DNA from: Rhizoctonia solani
Taxonomy: Eukaryota; Basidiomycota; Agaricomycetes; Cantharellales; Ceratobasidiaceae
NCBI RefSeq assembly: GCF_016906535.1
Contig: NC_057372.1
Span: 1-64,000 of the forward strand
Direction of reading: 5' to 3'
Length of the DNA stretch: 64,000 nucleotides
Part shown: positions 1 through 10,703 of the stretch, piece after piece
Layout of the letters: every line of letters begins with the position of its first letter
Position numbering within the stretch: the first letter of the stretch is position 1
The notes under the pieces: model-generated
Seen by the model: the letters and a program-made list of their open reading frames with translations, nothing else
What the model was told of the DNA's origin: nothing
Databases searched by the model: none
Made by a program: the position numbers and the translations under genes

Positions 1-75
1 CCTAACCTAACCTAACCTAACCTAACCTAACCTAACCTAACCTAACCTAACCTAACCTAACCTAACCTAACCTAA
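1..75. repeat. telomere repeat, (CCTAA)15
   Basis: Fifteen perfect tandem copies of the pentamer CCTAA run from the first base, i.e. TTAGG read toward the chromosome end. This orientation places the chromosome terminus at base 1. The unit is five bases, not the six-base CCCTAA/TTAGGG that I know as usual for basidiomycetes. No degenerate copies are present, and unique sequence starts abruptly at 76. Confidence 0.93.
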
Positions 76-218
76 ATCATCAGGAAAGATTGATTGTCAT
101 TTTTTAGTCATCCCCGTGCCCTTGAAAGAGAAACACGTGCGCTTAGTCAAGTAAAGAGTCCACAAAAGCAACCACCATCTTCGTTTAGTGAATTGCGTCC
201 AGCCTTATCACCACAACT
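76..218. other. short telomere-to-gene spacer
   Basis: Only 143 bp separate the telomere repeat from the first ATG of the Sir2-like gene. No subtelomeric satellite is visible here, so any promoter for that gene must lie within this segment. Confidence 0.5.
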
Positions 219-2998
219 ATGTCAAATGCAACTCGGGGAAAGTTATACAGTTTGCTAGCAGATTCCGGACGCAAAAGTGCTCAGCGTGTTCTGGAAGGCG
301 TTGCAAATTCGCGCTGTATGATTATTTGTGGTGCTGGTATATTGGTTGAGGCGCAAATCCCGGTAAGAATGATAAACAGTATCTGTCAAGTCAGCCAGCG
401 ACCTAACACTCCTATTACAGGACTATTGTTCACCGGGAGGATTAATGAGCTTGAAGTTTCGGATTTTCAACAAGAAAGTAGCTGGCAAAGACGTTTTTGC
501 AAACACCAATGCAGCTGGGGGGCTACACGTCAAGGTGCTGAACTACATTATGACTTCCTTGCGCCAACACGCTTGTGTTGCTCCCGTAACAGATTTTCAT
601 TGCTTGATTCAAACCATGCTGAACACCGATCGGGCCGTGAAGTGTCTTACTTGCAACTTTGATGGTCTTGAAACACGTGACCAACCAAACCTTGCTACAA
701 AGGTGATTGAGCTACATGGTAAAAACAACACTATCTCCTGCCTGAGTGGGCATACAATATCAACCAATGGAGAGATTATTGGCTATGAGGACATGTTCAT
801 GCAGGGAGATGAAGTTCCTTGCCCTACCTGTTCTACTAGCGGTCTGTCTTTAATATTCTGATGATAGGAATGGGATTGATATACTCTTCATATTTAGGCT
901 GGGAGCAATCCAAAGGAAACAAACGCCTTTGCAACCTTAATGTTGTTCATCTCCTGCGTCCTGGAGTGTACCTGGATGAGAGATTCATTCCTAGCATGAG
1001 CAGTGGTGAGGACAGCAGAAATGAATTATGTGACCTGGTTGCTTCTTGTCAGGTTCTGCTGATCGTGGGCACCTCCCTTGCAACACCACACGCATTTAGT
1101 CTAGTGATGGAGTTAGAGCAAAGAATACATGAGTCGGAGGGCGTTGTTGTCTTTATTAACACAAAGGACATGTCAAAAGGTTGACTTGCTCATGCTGTTG
1201 ACTATCATATTCAGCTGGATGCGCAGGAGTGCGCCCGCTACATTCTCAATAGCATAGCTCAACAGGTATGTAATATTTTCCCATGTGCAATTGCACATGC
1301 TAAATGTTTCTCAAAAAATCGTCATAGAATGAATTTGATGTTCAACGTGGCAAGGAAATATGGCTAGAGGTAAGATATGGTTCAATGGGAACTAATTTGT
1401 TGGTTCCTGACACTATGCGCAGCTTTTGGAGCGCGAACTTTCAGGGACCTCTGCGGAGGCTCTCGAACCACTTACGATCCCGGTGTGTTGCATTTGTTCT
1501 CATCCAATGGAAGATGTTTTGCTTGCGTGCACTTCATGCAACCAATATTTCTGCTTCAAATCTCCGGAACACAAACTTGGAAGAATGTGCGTTTCACTTG
1601 ACAGGTTTTCACCTTCTCAACCTATCCCTTTCAACGAACGTAAAAGCCAATTTGTGTGCCCAGAATGTTACAACCATGAAGAAGGAAAAATGTATCCTGT
1701 ACGTATTGTTATATCATAGTAACTCAGTAGACTTCTGATATTCTTGCCCAGCACTTTGTTGCTGCGCCTAGATTCTTTCATCACTCTGTTGAATCTCCCA
1801 AGAAATTGCGGGTAGTGATGTTTCACCTGGGTCAGTTCTGGCCTATTTCTGAGCACCTTGAGGGATGCATAGTGAGCGCCTGGAAGGCAGAGGTATGGGC
1901 AGTGAGTTTTATTTCCTAATTTCGATTATGTTGTGTTTATGTTCACAATTGGACCAGTGCTTAACAACGCAAATCCGTCTTCAGGATTTATCAGAGTCGC
2001 CCACTATGGTTATTGAGAGGCGAGCTAAAATTATAACAGGAGTTTTATTTATTTTAGACTGACTATCAATTCAGTGGCTGCAAACAGAAGACATATAATA
2101 CCCTAGTGGTGTATGTGACCCACGCACTCTATAACAATGGTCTTTACCAGCTTACCAATAGCATTGCGCTGGGACCTCAGAAGGTGATTAGCATAAAGTA
2201 TGACTGTATCACAGCCACTCACCTGAAAATCAGTTTCTGGATCTCACGATCAAGCCAATCCATGGTCTGATAGTCAATTTGTGTTTTTCAGCTGCCATGA
2301 TTCTGGCATGTGGGCGCACGTACCAAGACATAAAGAACGCTCAAGAATTGGAGGCATGGGTGAAAAGGTATGAGCAATTCATTACCACAAGCTCTTCACG
2401 AACTTTACAGATTCTTTCAGGGCCAATACATTTGACAGCATCGTTGGGATGTTAAACGAGCGTTTGAATCCTTGTTATTTGGCTTCGTTTGTTGCCAAAG
2501 TGAGTACACAGCTACTTGGGTACAACCACTGGGACAAGCAGTCAGTCATGGACGTCTGGCTCCGTGACACCCTTGCTTGTACCCACACGGACCTTGTCTA
2601 TTTTGGAAAAGAAGAAAAGGCGCAAATCTTTCTCTTTTCTCCAATGCAGTCAAGGCCGCTGGGAAGAGAACTTCCCAGTATACATATGACGTGCAAATGT
2701 GTCCCAGGCAACGATAACCGCTCCAGGAGGAAAACATGGATTGTCAAGCACCGCAGCTTCCAAGGGATGGATTTGAATCATATTGATATCAACATCAGGT
2801 GTTTGCAATGCCGCTCATCTTATGATCTACAAGCAAGTGACCATCAGGGCACATTGGTCAAAATTGGCGGATTATATGCAGCTCTTGTGCCTTATTTCTT
2901 GTCTCAATGATATTGGAATCATTTATGTATATATATATAATACCATCACGATACAGATAAAGGAATTATGGGGCAGGAGGATTGGAGGTGCATGAGAT
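219..2998 (+). pseudogene. subtelomeric Sir2-like / zinc-finger gene, decayed
   Basis: Multi-exon gene read toward the centromere. Exon 1 (219-362) ends after a degenerate sirtuin NAD-binding motif, GAGILVEAQIP. A 58-nt GT-AG intron follows, and exon 2 (from 421) resumes in phase with DYCSPGGL. Sirtuin-like CNFDGLE, ELHGK and a PCPTC zinc half-site follow, then IVGTSL. A TGA at 1182-1184 interrupts the frame, after which HAVDYHIQLDAQECARY continues. Next is a Cys-rich finger (about 1480-1690: C-x2-C-x9-C-x2-C-x4-C and a later CPEC), then parts ending in SRPLGRELP...CKC (about 2650-2700) shared with the two neighbouring paralogues. A functional sirtuin would deacetylate proteins using NAD+. 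The changed motif residues and the internal stop suggest this copy is inactive. Exon limits beyond 1700 are approximate. Confidence 0.7.
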
Positions 2999-3122
2999 TC
3001 ACACAACAGATGAATAGCGGAATTGGAAGTCAAGAATATCGATGGCTGTTTGCAAGGAGTTGACCAAAAGCAGTCCAGGGATATGAATGTTCCTCGCCAT
3101 GTGAATTTGTGTCTTCAACAGT

Positions 3123-6120
3123 CTAGTGAAAGCCAATTTCAGTAAGCCATCTCTGTATGTATAGTTGCTGAAATAACAAGTAGGCACTCACTGAATGCGG
3201 CCTCATGCAAACTGAGTCCTGAGAGTCAAGGGGAAATGTAAGGCGATGAAAGTCAAATTTTTCTATCACAACCTGAACTCCAGCCGGGGTACGTATTTCC
3301 GCTTCTCCAGTAAAAACAGCTAAATCCAGGTGTGTATGCTTACAGGTAGTCCTGTAACGCATCAAATACTCATTGTGGGAAAAAATGGCTTTCCTAAGCT
3401 TGGGCACCCATGAGACTGAAGCGTTTGATCTGGCACATGTGCAAAGTGACCAAGGGAGAGGAAGGTCAACACCAAACGGCCTTCCGCTCAATGATCCGTA
3501 GCAGAGCTTTTTGACCGTTGGATCAACACGCAAGTTATCCATCAGTAAAATATTGCTGTGTGTGCGGGAGCGCTTTGATGTTGCCCAAACCCAAAGCAGA
3601 GCGCTCTTGAGAGTAATCCCGTTATAGAAAATCTGCACAAAGAGCTCTGGGAACATGACGGCAAATTCTTCAGGTAGTACCAAGGAAGCGGTTGGAAGCA
3701 CGAGGGAGTCCCAACCACATCTGAAAGTAGTTAACTTGATAGTTGCATAGAGATGCACAGCTCAAACTGAACCTACCGAGTGAGGCTTTGTAGTATATCG
3801 GGAATAGTTCCCTCCTCTGTCAGGTTAAGACCACAGCAAAGCCCAAATATCCTTGAAGTAACTGCTTTTTCAGCCATGCAATCATGGTGATTTATCATGC
3901 CCTTTATCCAGGCAGCCTCATTACTTTGTGCGCCTTCTTCTATCCACCATCCGCCACCAGGAGCGCTTTCTGTCATAAATAGAAAAAGAAGGTGATATGG
4001 ATGCTCAAGGCTTCCCAATGGCCATTAGTTCATCATGAACAAACACAAAATAGATTTAGTACACTCACTCCAGTACGTATTTGATATTTGCATTGTTCAC
4101 TACTTCCTGGATACTTATCTCAAAGACTGTTGTCACAACCTCATATGCTCCGAGCATCAATGTGATTCCGTTGCAAATATTTTTTGCTTGCCTGTATAAG
4201 GAGGGTAGATAGCATAGGACTATCACAACTTGGAAAGAGACTGATCGACGCTGTTATGGAATGACTAATTTAGACATATGCGCCCCTAATTGCCAATAGT
4301 GAATAATGCGAACTGGAGTAATCATACTTGCTCTATACAAATATGGGCATGAATATTACTATATTTGGAAACTGGCGGTGCTACAAGACCTTTTATACTT
4401 TATTTCCTCATTGCGCTTGCATATATACACGTCTGATTATGCGAAGTGGTCATAATATTATTTCTATGATTTATAGCATTTTTTGTATCATGCATTTATA
4501 TATAGGAACAGTACTTATAGACCATAGAACAAGTGCAAGTAAGCATGCAAGCGCCGGCGCTTAGTAATTGCAAATAAGCGCCAAAGGTCGGCGGGGTGCG
4601 CCGACGCCGATATCTCGGCGGGAAATAGGCATATTACTATGCAGACAAATACCAATAGGTCGGAGGCTCCGGCATCTCACTTCTCAAAAAGGAATCGCCT
4701 GATTCTAAGCCAAATTGATGGAGATACTAACCATTTAAGTTTCTAGCTTTTTCTATGAGATCCTACCTTGCCTCAAGGTTATTTTTAGTATTCACACTAA
4801 TGTAATTTAGTCATGTATGCTCTAGAACATTCTGTAAATAGCCTTGGGTCTATCTCACTAGGACATATTGGGACTAATTGGTCTTTATGTATCAAATAGC
4901 TCAGACTGTACCTCTCATGTAACTTCCCCTTTGGTACATCATGTATATAGTTATTTGTTCTCCCTCTGGGGTATATAAACCCCCTGAGGGAGACCCTTTG
5001 AATACAACCTTCTTTTCATCCCATTCTTGCCCCTTGTGTGAACTTGAAGATCTATTAGATCTTCTTTACTTAGTTTAGAGTGTCTTATTTTGCTTTCTTA
5101 GCCTCTTAAGCTCACTGAACTTAACCTGTAAGGTATCTCGGCGCATATAGCCTCTAGCAAGGTCCCAACAGATACTGGGTAGCTAGGAAAGGCTCTAGGG
5201 CGACCCTGAACCTCTTGAGTAAGTCAGTTGGAAGAGTTTAAGGCCTTGAGAGCGGCATATACACCTTAACTGAGTGCGATCTCAGTCAAATAAATTACTA
5301 ACAAATCCAGATAAATTATAGTAGGTAACTAAGACTCAATACTAACTTTCATACTATAGGTATAAGCATAACCAACCACCTGCATCTGCAGTAATCGCTT
5401 GATTACTTGTTAAGTGTAGGGATCACCCTGATTGCTAACCTAATTTACCCTTATATAGCTAGTCTATTGCCTTTTATATCCATAGATAACTGATCTATTA
5501 ATCACTTTATTATATTTTGTACTTAATTACATAGTCCCTAAAACCCTACTCTATAACAGACGCTGTGTGGTATTGAATCCACGATTGATGTGATACTATA
5601 GTGATAAATGAACAAATGTCATCCAAGTAACTTCTGAGTCAATGGGATTTATATTTCTCTTACATCCAGTGTCAGATCAGGTTTTTTGCTAAGACAACTA
5701 GGACAATAGAACTTTGTCCAATGGTTTTCTAAATAACCCGGTGTAAAAGAAACACAACCACGAGGGGTGGGCATTTGATCAGCATCTTCCATTTGTGGCA
5801 GGAGTTTGTCATAACAATAAGAGAATCCGCAGTGTTTGCATTTGACCAGGTTCCCTCCATCATCACACATCTTGCAGTACTATGGCGTTTGAGAGAACCT
5901 AAGATATGAGCAAAAGAAATCAGAAAGAAGATGAACAAATACTATGTACCTTGTCCAAGTCCGATTTTGTGCTATCAGATTGACGAGGACGGCGGATGGA
6001 GTTTTCAAAGTTTGAGACAACCCCTTGCTGATTAGAGTGTTTGGTGCCATATGACTGCTTGTTGTGAGGTGTAGCCCGTTCTAGTGGGTTCAGGTCTGAA
6101 AGGTAAGGTTTTGAGGTCAT
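3123..6120 (-). pseudogene. zinc-finger paralogue of the subtelomeric Sir2 family, split by a solo LTR
   Basis: Reads leftward, tail to tail with the gene at 219. Exon 1 runs from the ATG at 6120 to about 5953 and ends at an AAG|GTACAT donor. Exon 2 (about 5884-5660) carries a Cys-rich finger with C-x2-C-x7-C-x2-C-x4-C and a later FYCPSC, similar to a PHD/ADD-type finger and to the finger at about 1480-1690. No Sir2 part precedes it. After the LTR insertion, coding-like sequence resumes at about 4018-3770 (WWIEEGAQSNEAAWIKGM) and 3758-3190, including GRPFGVDLPLPWSLCTC, the counterpart of the RPLG..LP block in the other two members. The family function is unknown to me; zinc binding is inferred from the Cys spacing. 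Confidence 0.6.
4247..5563. mobile_element. solo LTR with 5-bp target site duplication
   Basis: The element spans 4252-5558 (1307 bp). It starts TGTTAT and ends ATAACA, a perfect 6-bp terminal inverted repeat of the TG...CA type. It is flanked by the direct repeat GACGC (4247-4251 and 5559-5563). A TATA motif (TATATAA at about 4972) lies in the middle, as expected for a U3 promoter reading rightward. No gag or pol is present between the ends, so this is a solo LTR left by LTR-LTR recombination. It interrupts the zinc-finger paralogue on the minus strand. Confidence 0.88.
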
Positions 6121-6805
6121 GGAGGATGTTGATGATGATGGAGAAGAAGGTATGAGATTTCAAATTAAGTTGCCAACTAAAATTCAAGGCGCAGGGCTTG
6201 AGCTCGTGGCATAAGCGTTCGGTGCATGGGCATTGTTAAACACTCACCTGCTTGCATTACAAAATTGAAACACCAATCCACATGGAACTTACTATGAGAC
6301 TGCATTGTGTAAAATACATACCACTTGCACAAGAGACATTATTTACTTTTACATATTTTGATCAAAGAATATACCAAAATTTCATCCATCCTTATATTAT
6401 TTCCATACCCCAATCCTACGGAGCCAACCTAATTGAGGTAGAAAAATAAGCGTATTCCTACTTGCCCACTCTTATAACTCAGTTCTATACATCAGGGTGT
6501 GCGTAATGAATACATACATAGATGTCTGGAAATAGTAGATGTTATGTTTTGTATCTTGCTGAGATGCCGAGTGCAGGTTACTGCAGAAAATTAGATACCA
6601 GACTTAGAAGTTATTCAGGTCAACGGAGATACAGATACAGATGTATTCATGGTTAAAGGAGTTACAAATAATGGCATATAAATCAATGACACCCGTCAAA
6701 AACAAACAAACATGGAACCCCTCTCTCGCCCAAACATAAGGTTGCAAGGGACGACAACCGATACTACTGAGACAAAGAAAGGCAACATGATATGTGTGAG
6801 ATACG
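6121..6805. other. AT-rich intergenic stretch, no gene seen
   Basis: The segment lies upstream of the minus-strand zinc-finger gene and downstream of the ORF ending at 6806. The small open frames here lack motifs and splice context. It may hold the promoter of the gene starting at 6120. Confidence 0.4.
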
Positions 6806-7835
6806 TCACTTTCTTGCTGAGTGACGAGAATTGGCTTTGGCAGCATCCCTTACCAAGGGTCCTGCAACTTTGTCTTGCAAAATGTCCCAGCATTGAGACA
6901 TCTTGGTCCCCAACTCAGGTTTGACTTGGACGGGGATTGCCTGTTGCAAATGCTGAGCCTCGGCCGTCGCAGGCTGGCGCAGAGTAACTGGATCCCCTTC
7001 CATCAAACTCATGGTGGCAGATTCTTGACCCGATTGTTTGCTACCTTCTCTCCTTCAAACACGTCTTTTGCGCTCCGGCACCATTGCAGAAGCCTCTGGA
7101 GAAGAGCTTCTATGATCCGGTCTAGGCGTTGATGAGGCAGTACGTTTAACCCCGGCGGGTGGCTCCGGGACAGAGGGAGGCCACGTTTCTTCCCAAGCGG
7201 AATCCCACCACGAGGGCCTTGGGTCACTATCAGCAGTCCTTCAAAACAGAGCTGGTGGGCCAAGCAAGTCAGGCTGAGAGATAGACTGGACCCAAGAGTT
7301 GTGATATCCCCTGTGGGATGCCAGCATAACATACTCCCCAAGGGGAGTTATCAACCAAAAGCATCGTTCCCTATAAAATGGTCATATTCTGTCATATACC
7401 CTAATAAATAATACCCACCCCTTTCTAAACCAAGAATCTTGTCTAATCTCCACCCGGAGTATGTTGGTTATTCGAATCCAGCGCCAAGTCAATCGAGTAA
7501 TCCAACCACATTGTGCCAGTGCACTCCCCGGCCCTATCAGCAAGGTCACGGCACCTATGACTTCAATACCTTCCCACTCTTGATTGCTGATCCAGCCATC
7601 AGGAAGGGGAGATGGATTTCCATTCGTCACAAAGACAAATGAGTCTATTACCCTAAGAAATGCTTAATATCACACAGTGAAGAATTCAGACCAAATCAAT
7701 GAATTATTAGCCTATGATAGAAGAAAACCTACGTATGCCATCTGTAGGTAATCTAATAGCCTCAGGTGCAGCCAATACAAAACGGGTGCCATCAGGTGTG
7801 GGAGCAACTGGCAAGGAATTGGAAGATGATTGCAT
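6806..7835 (-). pseudogene. hypothetical protein with two in-frame TGA codons
   Basis: A likely start ATG at 7835 opens MQSSSNSLPVAPTPDGTRF, followed by a GT donor near 7735. A second exon (about 7642-7400) reads PSPLPDGWISNQEWEG and a hydrophobic stretch (IEVIGAVTLLIGPG). The last part, about 7290-6806, is a Trp/Pro/Arg-rich frame with PPAGVKRTASSTPRPDHRS and the basic patch PERKRR, ending in SRHSARK. TGA codons at 7241-7243 and 7055-7057 break this frame; both fall next to another Arg codon and fit CGA-to-TGA change. I do not recognise the family. It sits between two members of the Sir2/zinc-finger family on the same strand. Confidence 0.4.
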
Positions 7836-8078
7836 GGTGGTAGGTGTGAGAAAAACAAAGACTTATGGATATCACGTGTCAGTCTTATGACAAATAGTTG
7901 GCCCCTATCAAAAAGCCCAGATGGAATAGATATCAGGGAAGGCCAGAATAAGGGTGGTTGCAAGCACAAGGATAGAATGTATCATTTTCTGCTGAAGCGC
8001 TATTAGATGGTATACATGTTCTGACTTCACGCAATGGTTATATACACAAGACTGAAAGGAGAGTAAATATATACTATC

Positions 8079-10439
8079 TTAGTATAGTATGAGATCTAGT
8101 TCTACCGCAAATCGCCCTTGACTTTTGTGCAGCACCCCTAGCATCTCATTGGTACTAAGCTTCCAAGATTGTTGGCACCCAGAGCACTCAACCTCCAAGG
8201 CAATTGCACAGACCATACACCCCTCCCGCGCATTGTGTGTTACCTTCCAATATTTACGATTGGTCATATTTGCCTGCGTGTGACAGGGACAAGCAGAAGA
8301 TATTTGTGGCAGTGGTCGGCCCAAAGGCCTCATATTCCATGGCAATGAAAGTATGAGGCGGGGTGAGTGCTTATTTGAGAAGTACCAAAGATTTGAACCC
8401 AGATATAGGCTGTGCAATGACAACCATGCGCCCATGGTTTTCTTGAGCTCTTGCTGTGCAGGTAAAGATGGGTCAGGTTTGTTGATCCAAATGTTGGCCA
8501 ATTGCAGAGTCCAATCTGCCCAAGCTAAGTAGTGAAACAAGGCCAGCGCAAGCCCGCATACAATTGTGGTCACCATGCCCCTTAGTTGAAAATGGTCAAA
8601 ATCTGGTATCTGAGAAAATATAAGTGTGATTCACCTTTGGAGCTCCATCTCCAACCGCTGAGCTAGTGCTAGATGAGAGAATGCGTCGTAACAGCCAAAA
8701 ACAACAGCCTCCAACGATAACACGTCCGAGCCTGCAGGTATGATACGACGCATAAAATGAATCATCTAATAAGAACCATTAGACTGTTTGTTGCTCTTCC
8801 AGGCCATCCTACTTTTACAAACCTCTGCTACCTCCATATCCTGACCGGCTGGGACGGCATTTGTAATCACAACGCTGGATGTTAACAATACACATAGTAT
8901 GTGAAATCCTCTGTGACGCTGTTAGTTGCAATTTGCCATATTGATCAATGACTCACCCAGTATCCATGCAGGGAATATTATCAAATGATCCTATAAGTAT
9001 TGAGATGAGCTCTACCTAATACAGACCTAGCGTTGTAAGTATTTGAGAAAGTGGCCTCACAGAAAGTCAACCACCCACCCAATGACCCCTTCTGTTGAGA
9101 ATTTCAACTAGAGCTTGCCTGTATTCATTCAAAACCTTGACATTTTGAGGTGTGTGAAAAATAAGGATCTTGTGATTGTTGTAGGGCTTCAAAGTGGGCT
9201 TTGCCAAGTGATTCTTGCTTGATGACCCGGTAGACAGGTGCCTGTTATGGTCAAAAGGGGTGATGGTGGTGATTGTGTCAAAGAACCTCATAAACTTATA
9301 ATCTTCCTGTGAGAATAAAATTGTAAACTTTCATGTACGTCACCTACCGTTGTGCGGAGGCTGGGGCTGATTTTAAGAAATAAATCCTTTGTTTTGTTTT
9401 CATTGAAACAGCAAGGGAAGAGATCAGCTTCAAGGCAAAAATGAACATCAATTAAGCTGGAAATCTTCTTGCATGGTATGCCTTGATCAAGGTAGACAAC
9501 TATGCCGCCATACCGCTGTGTGTTTTGAGCCATCTTCTTGACCAACTTGTAGGTACCATCTGTTTTCAAAGTAGTTCCAGCAATGATGAATAGATCCACC
9601 TCGGTGTCAAATTTCAAATCCCATCCCTTGTTCTCCCAACTAATGTCTTGTACTTGTTGGTTGAATATAATGTCAGGAACCAAGTATCCTATGGGTCAAG
9701 CTTGTTTATTAAGTGCCAAGGCAGCTTTAGCTGAAGGGATAGGGTTGTTTTAACAAAGAATATTAGAAATGAAAATAGAAATGAAAACATGCAACTTACC
9801 AATTTCTTTGCAGTGATCACATTGTACCAACCCTAATTTGCCCAGTATGTGATCAAAGTCTTCAATAGGGCGTAGGCTAATTTGAGAACAGGTGTGGCAT
9901 TGAAGATGTTGGTTGGATCCGTGCAATTTGTAAACTTTTCCAGATAGCGCACCGTCAGTTTGTAGTTGAATTCCGTCAAAATTTTGCATGTAGCAACGGC
10001 GCAGAAAGCCCTGTCTATTAATGGAAGCAACCCATTCCTGGAATTTTGGAATAATGGCTTCATGACTTTTAAGCCTAAGCTTTGTCATTTCTTGGTTTAG
10101 TAAAGCTAATCTGCCGCTGTCCTGTAGGGTGGTGATATCAAACAATTCATTGCCTTGGAGTTTGATCCCATTATAGGAGTAAACGTTGCTATAGAGTCCA
10201 CCAGGAGAACGGAAGTCCTGTATGGAATAAATATTTTCCCAGGTAGAGATTATGGAATCAACAACTTCAAAATCATAAAGTAAGAAAAAAAAGAAAGAAA
10301 GAAAACTTACTGGAATGCCTGCAGAGGTTGACACGCCAGCGCCACAAAAAATAGATATTGAGCAAACAGGTTCAAGTGCCTTGCTGATTTCATTGTGGTA
10401 TCTGAGAAACATATCTTTTGAGATTGTGGGGATACTCAT
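8079..10439 (-). CDS. Sir2-family protein with C-terminal subtelomeric-family domain
   Basis: Exon 1 (10439-10312) contains the NAD-binding motif GAGVSTSAGIP and ends at a GTAAGT donor. Exon 2 starts at 10217 with DFRSPGGLY and carries QNFDGIQ, the general-base KLHGS, and Cys pairs CHTC and CDHC for the structural zinc. Exon 3 (about 9689-9348) has YLVPDIIF and a Rossmann strand ending AGTTLKTDG. The main catalytic positions of class I-like sirtuins are therefore present. Further exons (about 9291-9067, 8890-8630, 8576-8079) add a region with HKILIFHTPQNVKVL and the family block MRPLGRPLPQISSACPC. The role is inferred as an NAD+-dependent protein deacylase, plausibly acting on chromatin. This is the best preserved of the three paralogues. 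Exon borders in the C-terminal half are approximate, and whether the 8079 end belongs to the same transcript is not certain. Confidence 0.7.
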
Positions 10440-10703
10440 GGCTAAAAGCTCTCAATCAATTGTGCTTTGCTGGCAAGGCCCAGGAACGTTGTGGTTGCGG
10501 TTTGGTGAGTCTTTTGAATTTCAAACTAGAGCTCAAGCTTAGGTTATCAATTACCTTATATACCCATCTTGGCAAATGTGTGTATGTCCTTTAAAAATAT
10601 CAGTAAAAGACTCAACACTGTGTGTACATTGTCCCTTGTATGTTATAGTGGAGTTCCAAATACTCTAGGGGTATGGATGTTGGCCTTGTACTGTAAACAC
10701 ATG
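10440..10703. other. spacer upstream of the Sir2 gene
   Basis: About 260 bp between the Sir2 start codon and the coding-like exon at 10704-10930. No motif is recognised. It probably contains the Sir2 gene promoter. Confidence 0.35.
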
